Shown here piece after piece: positions 41,959 to 51,157 of a stretch of DNA of 64,000 bases; the stretch's first letter is position 1, and every line of letters starts with the position of its first letter. Below the pieces are notes generated by a model. The model was not told the DNA's origin and searched no databases. It was given only the letters and a program-made list of their open reading frames with translations. This DNA comes from Deltaproteobacteria bacterium (GTDB lineage Bacteria > Myxococcota_A > UBA796 > GCA-2862545). The DNA is taken from positions 62,001-126,000 of the forward strand of contig REDI01000010.1 of assembly GCA_007693595.1 (NCBI GenBank), written 5' to 3'. A program made the translations under genes and the position numbers.

Positions 41959-42936
41959 TCAGCGGCGTCGGATGACCGTGCGCACGACCTTGACGTCTTC
42001 TTCGGCGGTGTCCGCGCTGTCTTGGGCCTGGTCGTCGTCTTCGGTCCAGCGCTCGGCGTCTTCTTGGCTCATGCCGCGGCTGCCCTTGTCGTTGCCCATG
42101 CCGAAGTCGGTGGGGTCGTCGATGGTGCGGAGCGCGGTCTTGCCTTCGACCTGGTAGGTCTCGACACGACCCTGGGCCATGAGGCGCTGGACGGACTGGC
42201 GCCGAAGCTCGGGGGCGTCGGGGATGTTGTGCCCTTTCCAGCGGTGGATGAAGTAGTGCGCGCCGACGAAGCCGCCGCCGGACTTGAAGTGGGCTTCGGC
42301 CCGTGAGAGTTCGCGGTGGAGCTCCTGGTCGACGTCGCGGGTGGCGACCGGCGCGGGGAGGGTGGGGGCGTCGTCGGCGAGGTCGCCGTAGCTGAACTGA
42401 TCGATGTGTTCGAGCAGGTTGATGTGGCCCCAGGCCGATCGGGTGAGCGACCGCGAGAGTCCTCCGGCGCCGAAGGTGGCGATCCAGGTCTTTTTGCCCA
42501 CGGAATGCACGGCTTCGAGTCCGGGAGAGATGTCGAGATCGCCCGAGAAGACGACGGCGATGTCGTAGGCGTCGCGGACGGCGAGGAGGATCATGTCGGC
42601 GACCAAAGAGGTGTCGACCATCTTCTCTTCGGTGAAGTGGGCGGACTGCCCACAGTGAGGGCAGTCGCGGCTGTTCGCCCGCCGGTTGAAGCGCTTGACG
42701 AAGAAGCCGGGGCGCCGCTCGAGCTCATCGAGGAGATCGGTGAGGGCGTGTCGATCGCCGCTGTCGTCGTGGGCCGTGGGGACGCCCGTGTAGTAATAGG
42801 CGGCGAAGAGCTCGGTTCCACCAACATGATCCACGACCCACTCCGCGAGTTGCCCGTGGTTGAGCCACCGATCCCGAGCGGCGCGGCTCAGGTCTTTCAT
42901 ATGGTTCTTACCGTCAAAAAACAAAGCGACGCGCAT
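41959..42936 (-). CDS. NYN-domain (LabA/DUF88-like) PIN-fold ribonuclease
   Basis: 325-residue protein with an N-terminal NYN domain, a PIN-like metal-dependent RNase fold. It opens MRVALFFDGKNHMKDL (first catalytic Asp), contains EEKMVDTSLVADMILLAV (central acidic motif) and VVFSGDLDISPGLEAV (third motif). A Cys-x2-Cys-Gly element (DCPHCGQSAHF) precedes the central motif and could bind zinc. Residues 200-290 look like a winged-helix or OST-HTH-like region; the C-terminus is acidic and disordered. ATG at 42936 precedes the first catalytic strand; the longer frame to 43008 is rejected. Divergent from htpG. Confidence 0.82.
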   Translation of the reverse strand: MRVALFFDGKNHMKDLSRAARDRWLNHGQLAEWVVDHVGGTELFAAYYYTGVPTAHDDSGDRHALTDLLDELERRPGFFVKRFNRRANSRDCPHCGQSAHFTEEKMVDTSLVADMILLAVRDAYDIAVVFSGDLDISPGLEAVHSVGKKTWIATFGAGGLSRSLTRSAWGHINLLEHIDQFSYGDLADDAPTLPAPVATRDVDQELHRELSRAEAHFKSGGGFVGAHYFIHRWKGHNIPDAPELRRQSVQRLMAQGRVETYQVEGKTALRTIDDPTDFGMGNDKGSRGMSQEDAERWTEDDDQAQDSADTAEEDVKVVRTVIRRR

Positions 42937-43128
42937 GGTAGGGGGGCTCACGAGAGAGGAACAACGATAGGTCGTACTCGGGGGGTGTAACCGCTTACCG
43001 CGAGACATTGCACGTCTTGGATTGCCATCGGGTCACCGGGGGGGACTTGTCGCGCTCGCTCGGCGTGCCTAGTCCATGCGCCCGATGGACACCCTTCCCG
43101 TCTGCTCCCCCTTGCCAAGGAGTTCACT

Positions 43129-45018
43129 TTGAGCGCGACTGAACACGGATTTCAGGCCGAGGTCCAACAGCTTCTCGACCTCATGATCCACTCCGTTTAC
43201 TCCGACCGCGAGGTCTTCCTTCGCGAGCTCGTGAGCAACGCGGCCGATGCCCTCGATAAGGCACGGTTCATGTCGCTGACCCGCCCTGAGCTGCTCCCCG
43301 CCGGCTCCTCCGACCCCGGTGTGCGCATCACGGTGGATCCCGACGCCAAGACCCTGACCATCGAAGACGATGGCATCGGCATGACCCGCGACGAGGTCGT
43401 TCAGTACCTCGGAACCATCGCGCACTCAGGCACCAAGAGCTTCGTCGAGAAGCTGCGCGCCTCGAAGGAGGCCGAAGAAGGAGCGCCGGAGCTGATCGGC
43501 CAGTTCGGGATCGGCTTCTACTCGGCCTTCATGGTGGCCCGTCAGGTCGATGTCGAGACCCGGTCCGCCGAGCCCGACGCCGAGCCGGTGCGGTGGGTCT
43601 CCGAAGGCGCGGGGACCTACACGCTGGACCAGGGTGAGCGCGAGCACCGCGGGACCTCGATCACCCTTCACCTCCGCTCCGATGCCGACGAATACGCCGA
43701 CGCGTCCCGCCTGAGCAGCATCGTGGAGCGGTATAGCAACTTCGTGACCTGGCCCATCCTTGTCGACGAGGAGCAGGCCAACGAGGGCAAGGCCCTGTGG
43801 CGCCAGCGGCCAGCCGAGGTCACCGACGAGCAGTCCGCTGCCTTCTACAAGTCGATCAGCGGGGACTGGTCCGACCCGGCGCTGACCATCCACTTCAAGG
43901 TCGACACCCCTATCCAATACAGCGCCATGCTCTTCATCCCCGAGCAGCGCCCCTGGGATCTCTTCACGCCCAACGTCGACCGAGGCCCCAGGCTCTATGC
44001 ACGCAACGTGCTGATCACCGAGCATGCCAAGGGCCTCCTCCCCGACTGGCTGCGCTTCGTGCGCGGGGTGGTCGACAGCGAAGACATCTCGCTGAACGTC
44101 AGCCGCGAGATGGTCCAGCAGACCCCCATCCTGCAGAAGATCGGCACCGCCCTCGTCAAGCGGGTGATCAAGGAGCTCGGTCGACTCGCGGGTCGCGAGG
44201 GCGACTCCGAAGAGGCCCAGGCCGACCGAGACCGCTACGCCAAGATCTGGCGCAACTTCGGCTTGCTCCTCAAGGAAGGCTACTACCACTCCGGCCCCGA
44301 CCTGCGGGATCGCGTTCTACCGCTCCTTCGGTTCAACGCCCGGTCCCACGAAGGGCCCGACGGCTTGATCAGCCTGGCCGATTACAAGCAGGCCATGCCC
44401 GAAGGCCAGGACAAGATCTGGTTCATCACCGCGCCCGATCGCGACACGGCGCTCCAGAGCCCGGCCCTCGAGGCTTTTGCCCGCAAGGGCTACGATGTGC
44501 TCTTGCTCACCGACCCGGTCGATGAGTGGCTGGTCACGGTCCTCGAAGAGTTCGATGGCACCCCCGTCCAGAGCGTCGCGCGGGGCGAGGTCGATCTGGG
44601 TGACGACGATGAAGACGATGCCGAGAGGGCCGACCTCTCAGGTCTGCTCCCCTTCATGAAGACCCTCTTCGACGGACAGGTCGTCGATGTGCGTGGGTCC
44701 AGTCGCCTGACCGACTCGGCCGCCGTCTTGGTCGACGCCGACGATGGGATCAGCTCGAACCTCGAGCGCATCCTCAAGCAGGCGAACCAGGCTGTCCCCA
44801 CGAGCCGCCGAGTGCTCGAAGTCAACCCCAAGCACCCCCTGATCCAGCACCTCGCGGCGCTGCACGAGCGCGGCGAAGACCAAGTCGTCGAGCCGCTCAC
44901 GCGACTCCTCCTCGACGAGGCGCGCCTGCTCGATGGCAGCCTCGATGAGCCCGCCGCTATGGGGCGCCGCGTACAGGACCTGCTCCAGCAGGTGGCCGCG
45001 CGCGCCGCACAGGTCTGA
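43129..45018 (+). CDS. htpG: Molecular chaperone HtpG (Hsp90)
   Basis: 629-residue Hsp90 chaperone. The ATP-binding domain shows VFLRELVSNAADALDKAR, IEDDGIGMTRDEV and LIGQFGIGFYSAFMVA; the middle domain has YARNVLITEHAKGLLPDWLRFVRGVVDSEDISLNVSREM, with the catalytic Arg. The C-terminal dimerisation domain is complete. The start is a TTG at 43129, with AAGGAG six bases upstream. The peroxiredoxin gene follows 53 bases later on the same strand. The 192-base gap upstream must hold its promoter, but I could not identify a convincing heat-shock element. Confidence 0.96.
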   Translation: MSATEHGFQAEVQQLLDLMIHSVYSDREVFLRELVSNAADALDKARFMSLTRPELLPAGSSDPGVRITVDPDAKTLTIEDDGIGMTRDEVVQYLGTIAHSGTKSFVEKLRASKEAEEGAPELIGQFGIGFYSAFMVARQVDVETRSAEPDAEPVRWVSEGAGTYTLDQGEREHRGTSITLHLRSDADEYADASRLSSIVERYSNFVTWPILVDEEQANEGKALWRQRPAEVTDEQSAAFYKSISGDWSDPALTIHFKVDTPIQYSAMLFIPEQRPWDLFTPNVDRGPRLYARNVLITEHAKGLLPDWLRFVRGVVDSEDISLNVSREMVQQTPILQKIGTALVKRVIKELGRLAGREGDSEEAQADRDRYAKIWRNFGLLLKEGYYHSGPDLRDRVLPLLRFNARSHEGPDGLISLADYKQAMPEGQDKIWFITAPDRDTALQSPALEAFARKGYDVLLLTDPVDEWLVTVLEEFDGTPVQSVARGEVDLGDDDEDDAERADLSGLLPFMKTLFDGQVVDVRGSSRLTDSAAVLVDADDGISSNLERILKQANQAVPTSRRVLEVNPKHPLIQHLAALHERGEDQVVEPLTRLLLDEARLLDGSLDEPAAMGRRVQDLLQQVAARAAQV

Positions 45019-45071
45019 CCTCCGCAGGAATGTCCTGCCGACCTCTTCACCCCGACCCCACAGGAGTCCCC

Positions 45072-45644
45072 ATGACCATCATCGGAAAGCCCGCCCCTCA
45101 CTTTGAGGGCCCCGCCGCCAAAGACGGCGAGATCGTCAACATCAGCCTGAGTGATTACCAGGGCAAGTGGCTCATCCTCTTCTTCTACCCGCTCGACTTC
45201 ACCTTCGTCTGCCCCACCGAGCTGGTCGCCTTCTCAGACGCCACCGAGACCTTCCGCGCGCACAACGCCGAGGTCTTGGGCGTCTCGGTCGACTCGGTCC
45301 ACACCCACCTCGCCTGGATGCGCACCCCCCGCTCCGAGGCGGGCGTCGGGGAGCTGAACTACCCGCTCCTCTCCGACATCTCCAAGCAGATCGCGGCGGC
45401 CTACGACGTGCTGATCGGCGATGTCGCCCTGCGCGGCGTCTTCATCATCGATCCCGATGGCGTCGTTCAGAGCGCGACCATCAACAACCTCGATGTTGGG
45501 CGCAACGTCGCCGAGGTCGTTCGCACCCTGCGCGGGTACCAATACGCCCGTGAGTCGGGCAATGTCTGCCCTGCCAACTGGCAAGACGGCGATGAGGGCA
45601 TGTCCGCGAGTCTCGATGGAGTCAAGGGCGTCATCGGCGGCTGA
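45072..45644 (+). CDS. ahpC: 2-Cys peroxiredoxin (AhpC/Prx1 type)
   Basis: 190-residue peroxiredoxin. Peroxidatic C47 is in FYPLDFTFVCPTEL and resolving C166 in GNVCPANW, so it is a typical 2-Cys enzyme reduced by thioredoxin or AhpF. The GVSVDSVHTHLAW segment completes the active site. ATG at 45072 has CAGGAG five bases upstream. It lies directly after htpG, giving a stress-response pair. Confidence 0.95.
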   Translation: MTIIGKPAPHFEGPAAKDGEIVNISLSDYQGKWLILFFYPLDFTFVCPTELVAFSDATETFRAHNAEVLGVSVDSVHTHLAWMRTPRSEAGVGELNYPLLSDISKQIAAAYDVLIGDVALRGVFIIDPDGVVQSATINNLDVGRNVAEVVRTLRGYQYARESGNVCPANWQDGDEGMSASLDGVKGVIGG

Positions 45645-45685
45645 TACGCGGTCGAGCTTCGCGCTCGGAGCCGATAGGTGCCTTC

Positions 45686-47086
45686 ATGTCCAAGCCCTGG
45701 CGATTCCTATTACCCCTCGCGTTCGTCGCGGGTGTCGTAGGTCTCGCTGGGGCCTTTTCTTGGGGCTTCGCGGCGGAGCGCTACCAGGTCTTTCCGCGTG
45801 CCCAGATCGAGCAGGCTCGCCAGCTCTGGCACCAGGCGCAGCGGCCGGCCGCTCCCGACGTCGAGGGCCGATGGCGCTTGCGGGATGGTCGGCGGCCCTG
45901 GCTCCTCGAAGATCCTCAGGCCTACACCTGGGAGCAGCTCCAGGCGCTCGGCTATGCCGAGGGCACGCAGAGCCCCGAGGGGGATGTCGGGGTGCTGGTG
46001 CTGGAGCGCTCTGCGACACCAGGGCTGAGCTTGGTGACCTCGGGTCACGCTCCCGAGGCGCTGCTCTTGGATTTACGCGGTGAGGTCGTGCATCGCTGGT
46101 CCGCCGACGCCCAGACGATCTTTCCCGAGGTCGTGGCCCAGGGCCGACCCGCCCGCCCCTACTACCGGCGAGCCATCCTCCTGCCCGATGGGTCGATCCT
46201 GGCGATGATCGTGGACTTGGGGTTCTTTCGGCTGGGCCTCGACGGCGAGGTGCTATGGCGCTGGGAGGGCGAGGCGCACCATGACTTCTCGGTCGATGGT
46301 CAGGGGGGGGTCTGGGTCTTAGCGAGGGAGGTCACCACCGCGCGGCCCCCGCTTCCTCCGGGGCCGATGATCGAAGATCTGGCGGTCCGCCTCGATCTCG
46401 ACACAGGCGAGGAGCTCCAGCGCTTCTCGCTCTTCGACGCGCTGGCGGACTCTCCTCATCGCAACCAGCTTCATGGCCTCGCCCAAGCTAAGGAAGGGGA
46501 CTACTTCCACACCAACTCCCTCAAGGTGCTCGACGGCGCCCACGCCGATCGCCTGCCTGCCTTTTCCCAGGGCAGGTTGCTCTTGTCGATGCGACACCTC
46601 AACCTGGTCCTGGTGGTCGATCCCGACACGACCTCGACGGTCTGGGCCTGGCGGGGACCGTGGCGGTATCAGCACGAGCCGCTGGTGGTCCCGCCCGGGC
46701 ATCTGCTCGTGTTCGATAACCTCAGCATGTGGCCGCGCAGTCGGGCGGTCGAGGTCGATCCGGCGAGTCAGCGCGTGGTGTGGTCGTTCGACGGAGGCAC
46801 ACGACCGCTCGTGAGTGAGACCTGCGGCACCGTTCAGCGCTTGCCCAACGGCCACACGATCGCGGTCGCCTCCGATACCGGGCGAGCGGTCGAGGTCGAC
46901 CCCGAGGGGCGGATCGTCTGGGACTGGGTGAGCCCGTACCGCGCGGGCCCCGACCAAGACCTCATCGCCACCCTCTTTCAGGCGCAGCGCCTCACGGGTC
47001 CCGAGCTGGGACCCTTCGCGGATCGGGCCGAGTCGCCCCAGATCTCCGAGCCCTCGGACCGACCCGCGAAGGGCGCCCCACCGTGA
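45686..47086 (+). CDS. Arylsulfotransferase (ASST)-like protein
   Basis: 466-residue protein with an N-terminal membrane anchor (FLLPLAFVAGVVGLAGAFSWGFA) and a beta-propeller body of the arylsulfotransferase type: LLLDLRGEVVHRWSADA, ILLPDGSILAMIVDLGFFRLGLDGEVLWRWEGEAHHDFSVD, HRNQLHGLAQ and GTVQRLPNGHTIAVASDTGRAVEVD. Repeated W-x-W and D-G-x-x-L blades are typical. Whether it transfers sulfate is unproven; many bacterial relatives are uncharacterised. The stop overlaps the next gene's GTG (GTGA), linking it to a membrane glycosyltransferase. Confidence 0.75.
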   Translation: MSKPWRFLLPLAFVAGVVGLAGAFSWGFAAERYQVFPRAQIEQARQLWHQAQRPAAPDVEGRWRLRDGRRPWLLEDPQAYTWEQLQALGYAEGTQSPEGDVGVLVLERSATPGLSLVTSGHAPEALLLDLRGEVVHRWSADAQTIFPEVVAQGRPARPYYRRAILLPDGSILAMIVDLGFFRLGLDGEVLWRWEGEAHHDFSVDGQGGVWVLAREVTTARPPLPPGPMIEDLAVRLDLDTGEELQRFSLFDALADSPHRNQLHGLAQAKEGDYFHTNSLKVLDGAHADRLPAFSQGRLLLSMRHLNLVLVVDPDTTSTVWAWRGPWRYQHEPLVVPPGHLLVFDNLSMWPRSRAVEVDPASQRVVWSFDGGTRPLVSETCGTVQRLPNGHTIAVASDTGRAVEVDPEGRIVWDWVSPYRAGPDQDLIATLFQAQRLTGPELGPFADRAESPQISEPSDRPAKGAPP

Positions 47087-48678
47087 TCGCCCCCCCCTGG
47101 GGCCCGGCCCTGGCGGTGACCCTCGTCATGATCGGCTGGGGCGTGGTGCTCGGCTTAGCCCAACGGGGGGGCTCAGGGCGGTGGGTCGCGGTCGGGGTCG
47201 CGGTGGCCTTGGCGTTGAGCATGGTCGGCTGGCACGTCGATGATGCAGGCATCGTCTACGCTTATGCGCGCGCCCTGGCGGAGGGCCGCGGGCTCTCGCC
47301 GGGGCCTGGACTCGCTCCGGTCGAGGGCTTCAGTGATCCGCTCTGGGTGGCCTCGCTCACCCCCTTTGTTGCAGTCGGAGCCCCTGCGCCGCTGGCTGCG
47401 AAGGTGCTGCAGCTCGGGCTTGGGGCGGCGGTGGTCTGGGGCTCGCATCGCCTCGCGCTCCGCACGGGGGCCAGCGCGCTCGGGGCCGACGTCACCGCGA
47501 TGATGGTGGCAGGATCCGGGGTGCTCGCGGTGTGGTCGGCCTCGGGTCTCGAGGTCGCCCTGTTCGCCTGGCTGCTGCTGGTCGCGGCGGGAGCGGCGCA
47601 CGGCGACCCGCGCACCCGGGCGGAGGCCGGGGTTTCTCCCTGGTTCGAAGGCGGGGTCGTGACCGTCGCGGTCGCGCTTTTGTGCTGGAGCCGGCCCGAA
47701 GGGGGGCTTGCAGGCTGGGCGGTCGCGGCCATCCTCGGCATGCTGGCAGCGCGGCGCTGGGTGGTTGGTCCCGCGACCGTAGGGCTGGTGCTGGGTACGG
47801 TCTCCCTGTTCGGGCTGCGCTGGTGGCTGCTGGGGGAACTCTGGCCGAACACCGCCTTGGCCAAGCTTCCGGCCTACGACCTATGGACCTTGCTTCGGGG
47901 CGGCGCTTACCTGGGGGGCGCCGCGCTGATGACGGGTTTTCTTCCTTTGTTGCTCGGGGCCATGCCCGCAGGGCTGGGCCGAGGCCGCCGCACCGTCTTC
48001 GGTGCGGTGGGGATCGCTTCGATGGCCGCTGTCTTTGTGCTCATCGCTGGAGGGGACTGGATGCTCCATGCGCGCTTGCTCGCGCCGTATGTCCCGGTCG
48101 TCTTCGCGCTGGCCGTGCCGGAGGTCGTTACGACGATCCGTCGAAGAACTCGAGGCTCGACCGGCGCTTCCGTGCTGCTGGTCCTCGCCGCCCTGTGCGG
48201 AGGGATCACCTTGGCCGACGCGGTCGCCCGCCCCACGTTGCCCATGGATCTCGGGCTCCGCAAGGGCGAGCTCTTCGATGCGATCACGGGCGATGCCTGC
48301 CCAGAGTCCACCGTCGCGACCCCCGACGCCGGGGGCGTCCTCTATGGATCACCGACCCTCGAGCTCACCGATCTCGCGGGACTCCTCGACGCTGAGGCGG
48401 CCCGTCACCGCCGCCATCCTGGCTACTGGCCCGCCCGCATGCAGGTGCAGCGGCCTGCCCTCATCGATCTTCACGATGGATGGGCCCATCGGACCGGACT
48501 CTCCGACGAGGTGCTCACCGAGCTGGGCTATGCCATCCTCTGCCGGCGATGGCCCGCTCCCGAGGCTCCGACCTTGTGGTTGCACCACCGATGCGATGCC
48601 CCGCGCCGCGCCCAGACCCAGGCCCGGATCGACTTGTTTTGCGCCGAGGGTCTCCGCGGGCTGGAGCCGCTACCGTAG
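47083..48678 (+). CDS. Polytopic GT-C-type glycosyltransferase (AftB-like)
   Basis: 531-residue membrane protein with about ten helices. The first extracytoplasmic loop reads DDAGIVYAYARALAEGRGLSPGPGLAPVEGFSDPLW, matching polyprenyl-phosphate-dependent arabinofuranosyl- and related GT-C enzymes, in which the Asp pair is catalytic. The C-terminal 130 residues are soluble and Arg/His-rich. GTG at 47083 overlaps the arylsulfotransferase-like gene, suggesting joint modification of a surface glycan. Donor and acceptor unknown. The 3' end overlaps corA by nine bases. Confidence 0.72.
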   Translation: MIAPPWGPALAVTLVMIGWGVVLGLAQRGGSGRWVAVGVAVALALSMVGWHVDDAGIVYAYARALAEGRGLSPGPGLAPVEGFSDPLWVASLTPFVAVGAPAPLAAKVLQLGLGAAVVWGSHRLALRTGASALGADVTAMMVAGSGVLAVWSASGLEVALFAWLLLVAAGAAHGDPRTRAEAGVSPWFEGGVVTVAVALLCWSRPEGGLAGWAVAAILGMLAARRWVVGPATVGLVLGTVSLFGLRWWLLGELWPNTALAKLPAYDLWTLLRGGAYLGGAALMTGFLPLLLGAMPAGLGRGRRTVFGAVGIASMAAVFVLIAGGDWMLHARLLAPYVPVVFALAVPEVVTTIRRRTRGSTGASVLLVLAALCGGITLADAVARPTLPMDLGLRKGELFDAITGDACPESTVATPDAGGVLYGSPTLELTDLAGLLDAEAARHRRHPGYWPARMQVQRPALIDLHDGWAHRTGLSDEVLTELGYAILCRRWPAPEAPTLWLHHRCDAPRRAQTQARIDLFCAEGLRGLEPLP

Positions 48679-49758
48679 CCAGCCTCGGGCTCGCATGAGG
48701 CCCAGCATCAGCAGCGCCAGTCCGGCCATGATCGCGAGCACGGCGGGGTAGGACCACCACCACTGTAGCTCGGGCATCCACTCGAAGTTCATCCCGTAGA
48801 TCCCCGCGATGAAGGTCAGGGGGATGAAGAGGGTGGCGACCACAGTGAGCCCTCGCATGACCTCGTTGGTCTTCTGGCTGGTGGTGGCGAGGTGCACCTC
48901 GAGCGTCGAGATCAGTCGCTCTCGAGCCGACTCGAGTCGATCGAGTAAGAGATCGAGGTGATCCAGCACGTCGCGAAGGTAGGGATGGACCTCGGGGCTA
49001 AGCCGGGTGGGCGCGTCGCGGAGCAAGACCGTTAGCGCCAGCCGCAGGGGCGCGATCGAGCGACGCAGTCGCCGAACCTCCCCTCGAAGTTCGTGGATCG
49101 TGCGGCCGGGAGAGAAGTTGATCTCGGAGAAGACGTCTTCTTCGAGGCGCTCCATCTTGTCTTCGAGGGCGACCAGGAGGGTGAAGTAGGCATCGACCAC
49201 CGCGTCGATGAGCGCGCAGAAGAGGTAGTCGGCGCCCATGCGTCGTATTCGGCCTGCGCTGGTGCGGATGCGCTTTCGGACCGGCTCGAAGGGGTCGCCG
49301 GGCCTCTCTTGGAAGGACAGGACCCAGCCATCGCCCAAGGCGAGCGCGACGTGCTCGACTTTCGGTGAGCCGTGGTCGGGGTCGGGGCTGAGGTATTTCG
49401 CGGTGAGGAAGAGGGTGTTGCCGTAGTCATCGGCTTTTGGTCGGCCGTCGACCGAGAGCACGTCTTCGATGGCGAGGGGGTGGAGGCCGAAGCGCTCGCA
49501 GACCTGCGAGATCGCGTTGGCGTCGTGCAGGCCCACGAAGTCCACCCAGCGCACACTCCCTGCGCCGGTTATGATGGTCGGACGCTCTACCTCGGAGAGG
49601 GAGGTGTGCTCGTGCTCGCTCACCTGCGCACCATCGTAGTCGAAGCGGTGCGCTCGGATGGGCACATCGACCGCATCGCCGGTGTACACGGCTGAACCCG
49701 GAGGAAGACCTGCCTTGGCGGCGTGTCCGCTTCGGGGGCGCTTGGGTCGTCGAGTCAT
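48670..49758 (-). CDS. corA: CorA-family Mg/Co transporter
   Basis: 362-residue metal-ion channel. Two C-terminal membrane helices carry the selectivity motif YGMNFEWMPEL; the first is GLTVVATLFIPLTFIAGI. The long cytoplasmic funnel includes VDFVGLHDANAISQVCERFGLHPLAIEDVL and ERLISTLEVHLATTSQKTNEVMRG (stalk helix). The N-terminal 20 residues are basic and may be untranslated if a later start is used. Convergent with the GT-C gene. Confidence 0.92.
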   Translation of the reverse strand: MTRRPKRPRSGHAAKAGLPPGSAVYTGDAVDVPIRAHRFDYDGAQVSEHEHTSLSEVERPTIITGAGSVRWVDFVGLHDANAISQVCERFGLHPLAIEDVLSVDGRPKADDYGNTLFLTAKYLSPDPDHGSPKVEHVALALGDGWVLSFQERPGDPFEPVRKRIRTSAGRIRRMGADYLFCALIDAVVDAYFTLLVALEDKMERLEEDVFSEINFSPGRTIHELRGEVRRLRRSIAPLRLALTVLLRDAPTRLSPEVHPYLRDVLDHLDLLLDRLESARERLISTLEVHLATTSQKTNEVMRGLTVVATLFIPLTFIAGIYGMNFEWMPELQWWWSYPAVLAIMAGLALLMLGLMRARGWLR

Positions 49759-49816
49759 GGGGGGCCTCTCGGGGAAGCGCCGGGACTAACCCGACGCTAC
49801 CGAGAGCGAGTGGCGC

Positions 49817-51094
49817 TCACTCGATCACGTCGAGGCGATAGACCGTCTTGTGCTCCATGTGGGCGATGAAGATCGTTCCGTCGAGGGTGGTGATGCCGCC
49901 CATGCCCGCGCCGAGGCCGGTGTCGAAGGTGCGGATGATCGTCCCTTCCCGATCGAAGATCGTGAGGTGACCCGAGGCGTTGTCTCCGACCACCAGCAGG
50001 TCATGGCTGAGGCTGGCCAGGCCGCTCGGCACCGGCTCGCCGCCCCACTCCTGCCTGAGGGTCTGTTCCCCGATCATGACCGAGGTCGCGGGCGCGACGA
50101 AGAGGTCGCCCTCGATCCCCTCAGCGGTGAACCAGGTGCCGTCCGGGGTGCCGGAGGCGGTGTCCATCTGGATGACGCGCCCGCCGCCAGAGTCCGCAAA
50201 GATCAGCTCGGCGTCGACCTGGACGATGTTGCTCGGGACATCGGCGACGCGGGTAAAGGCGTGGACGCCGAGATCGAAGCGCATGACGTCGGCGTCGCCA
50301 TGATAGAAGTGCCCCGGAACGTGGGGGGCGACGAAGTCGTAGTGATCGATCGTGCCGAGGGACCCATTGAGGAGCCAATAGCGGTTATCGTACTCCCAGG
50401 CTAGACCCATACAGTACTCGGTGCCGTGGACCATGTCGAGGTGGGCGCCGTTGGACCAGGAATACGGCCCGTTCTCGCCGTTGTAGACGTCGGGGTCGGC
50501 CGTCCAAAGGGTCGGGCCGTTGTAGGGGCCGCCATCGGTAAGGTTTCCGGTGAAGTGCTCGGAGCAGGTGGCGAAGATGTCGGGGTAGTAGGTTCGCTCG
50601 TCGAGGGTCGACTGGTTGGTGTCGGGGTTCATGGCGCCGGGGTCGTCGGGGTCGATCCCCGTCTCTTCGGCGCCGAAGGCGATGCCCGAGGGTCGGCGCA
50701 TGAAGTGCCACGCGTTGTGGTCGATCACGAGCTCGGCGCGTTCGTTCTCGACGGTGGCGGCGATCGGCGCGAAGGGGTGGAGGATCGCCACCGTGGAGCC
50801 GTTGAGCCCGGCGCAGTCGCCGACGAAGCCGGTGGTACACTCGGTCTCGTCGTTGAAGTCGGGGTGGCGGGGGAGGCGCTGCACGGCCCACAGCCGACCT
50901 TGGTGAGAGACCGAGAGGTCCACCGGGATCCATCGTCGCTGGGGACTGGCCGTGCCCTCGACGGCTTCGTAGAGCACGACCGCTTCGAAATCGACGTCCT
51001 GGGCGATGAGGGGGTTTGAGTCATCGTCGGCACCGTTGCAGGCAAGACTCAGGGCAACGAGGGCAGCGAGGGGTTTCAGGGTGCGAGAATGCAA
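49817..51094 (-). CDS. Lipoprotein with predicted beta-propeller
   Basis: 425-residue predicted lipoprotein. The start is a TTG at 51094 with GGAGG six bases upstream, giving signal MHSRTLKPLAALVALSLACNG with lipid Cys at 19. The body has spaced beta segments rich in Gly, Asp and aromatic residues (GRLWAVQRLPRHPDFND, GGRVIQMDTASGTPDGTWF, SGHLTIFDREGTIIRTFDTGLGAGMGGITTLDGTIFIAH) that look like NHL/YncE-type propeller blades. Several Cys pairs may form disulfides. No catalytic motif; a binding or surface role is likely. Confidence 0.72.
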   Translation of the reverse strand: MHSRTLKPLAALVALSLACNGADDDSNPLIAQDVDFEAVVLYEAVEGTASPQRRWIPVDLSVSHQGRLWAVQRLPRHPDFNDETECTTGFVGDCAGLNGSTVAILHPFAPIAATVENERAELVIDHNAWHFMRRPSGIAFGAEETGIDPDDPGAMNPDTNQSTLDERTYYPDIFATCSEHFTGNLTDGGPYNGPTLWTADPDVYNGENGPYSWSNGAHLDMVHGTEYCMGLAWEYDNRYWLLNGSLGTIDHYDFVAPHVPGHFYHGDADVMRFDLGVHAFTRVADVPSNIVQVDAELIFADSGGGRVIQMDTASGTPDGTWFTAEGIEGDLFVAPATSVMIGEQTLRQEWGGEPVPSGLASLSHDLLVVGDNASGHLTIFDREGTIIRTFDTGLGAGMGGITTLDGTIFIAHMEHKTVYRLDVIE

Positions 51095-51157
51095 GGGAGA
51101 CCTCCAAGGGGTTCCCGGTGATAGCCCCAATGACCCCCGATCGAATGTCAAGGCTTG

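Noticed and set aside
42937-43128. Heat-shock promoter before htpG
   Set aside because: No clear sigma-32-type or CIRCE element could be made out; only weak -35/-10-like hexamers are present.
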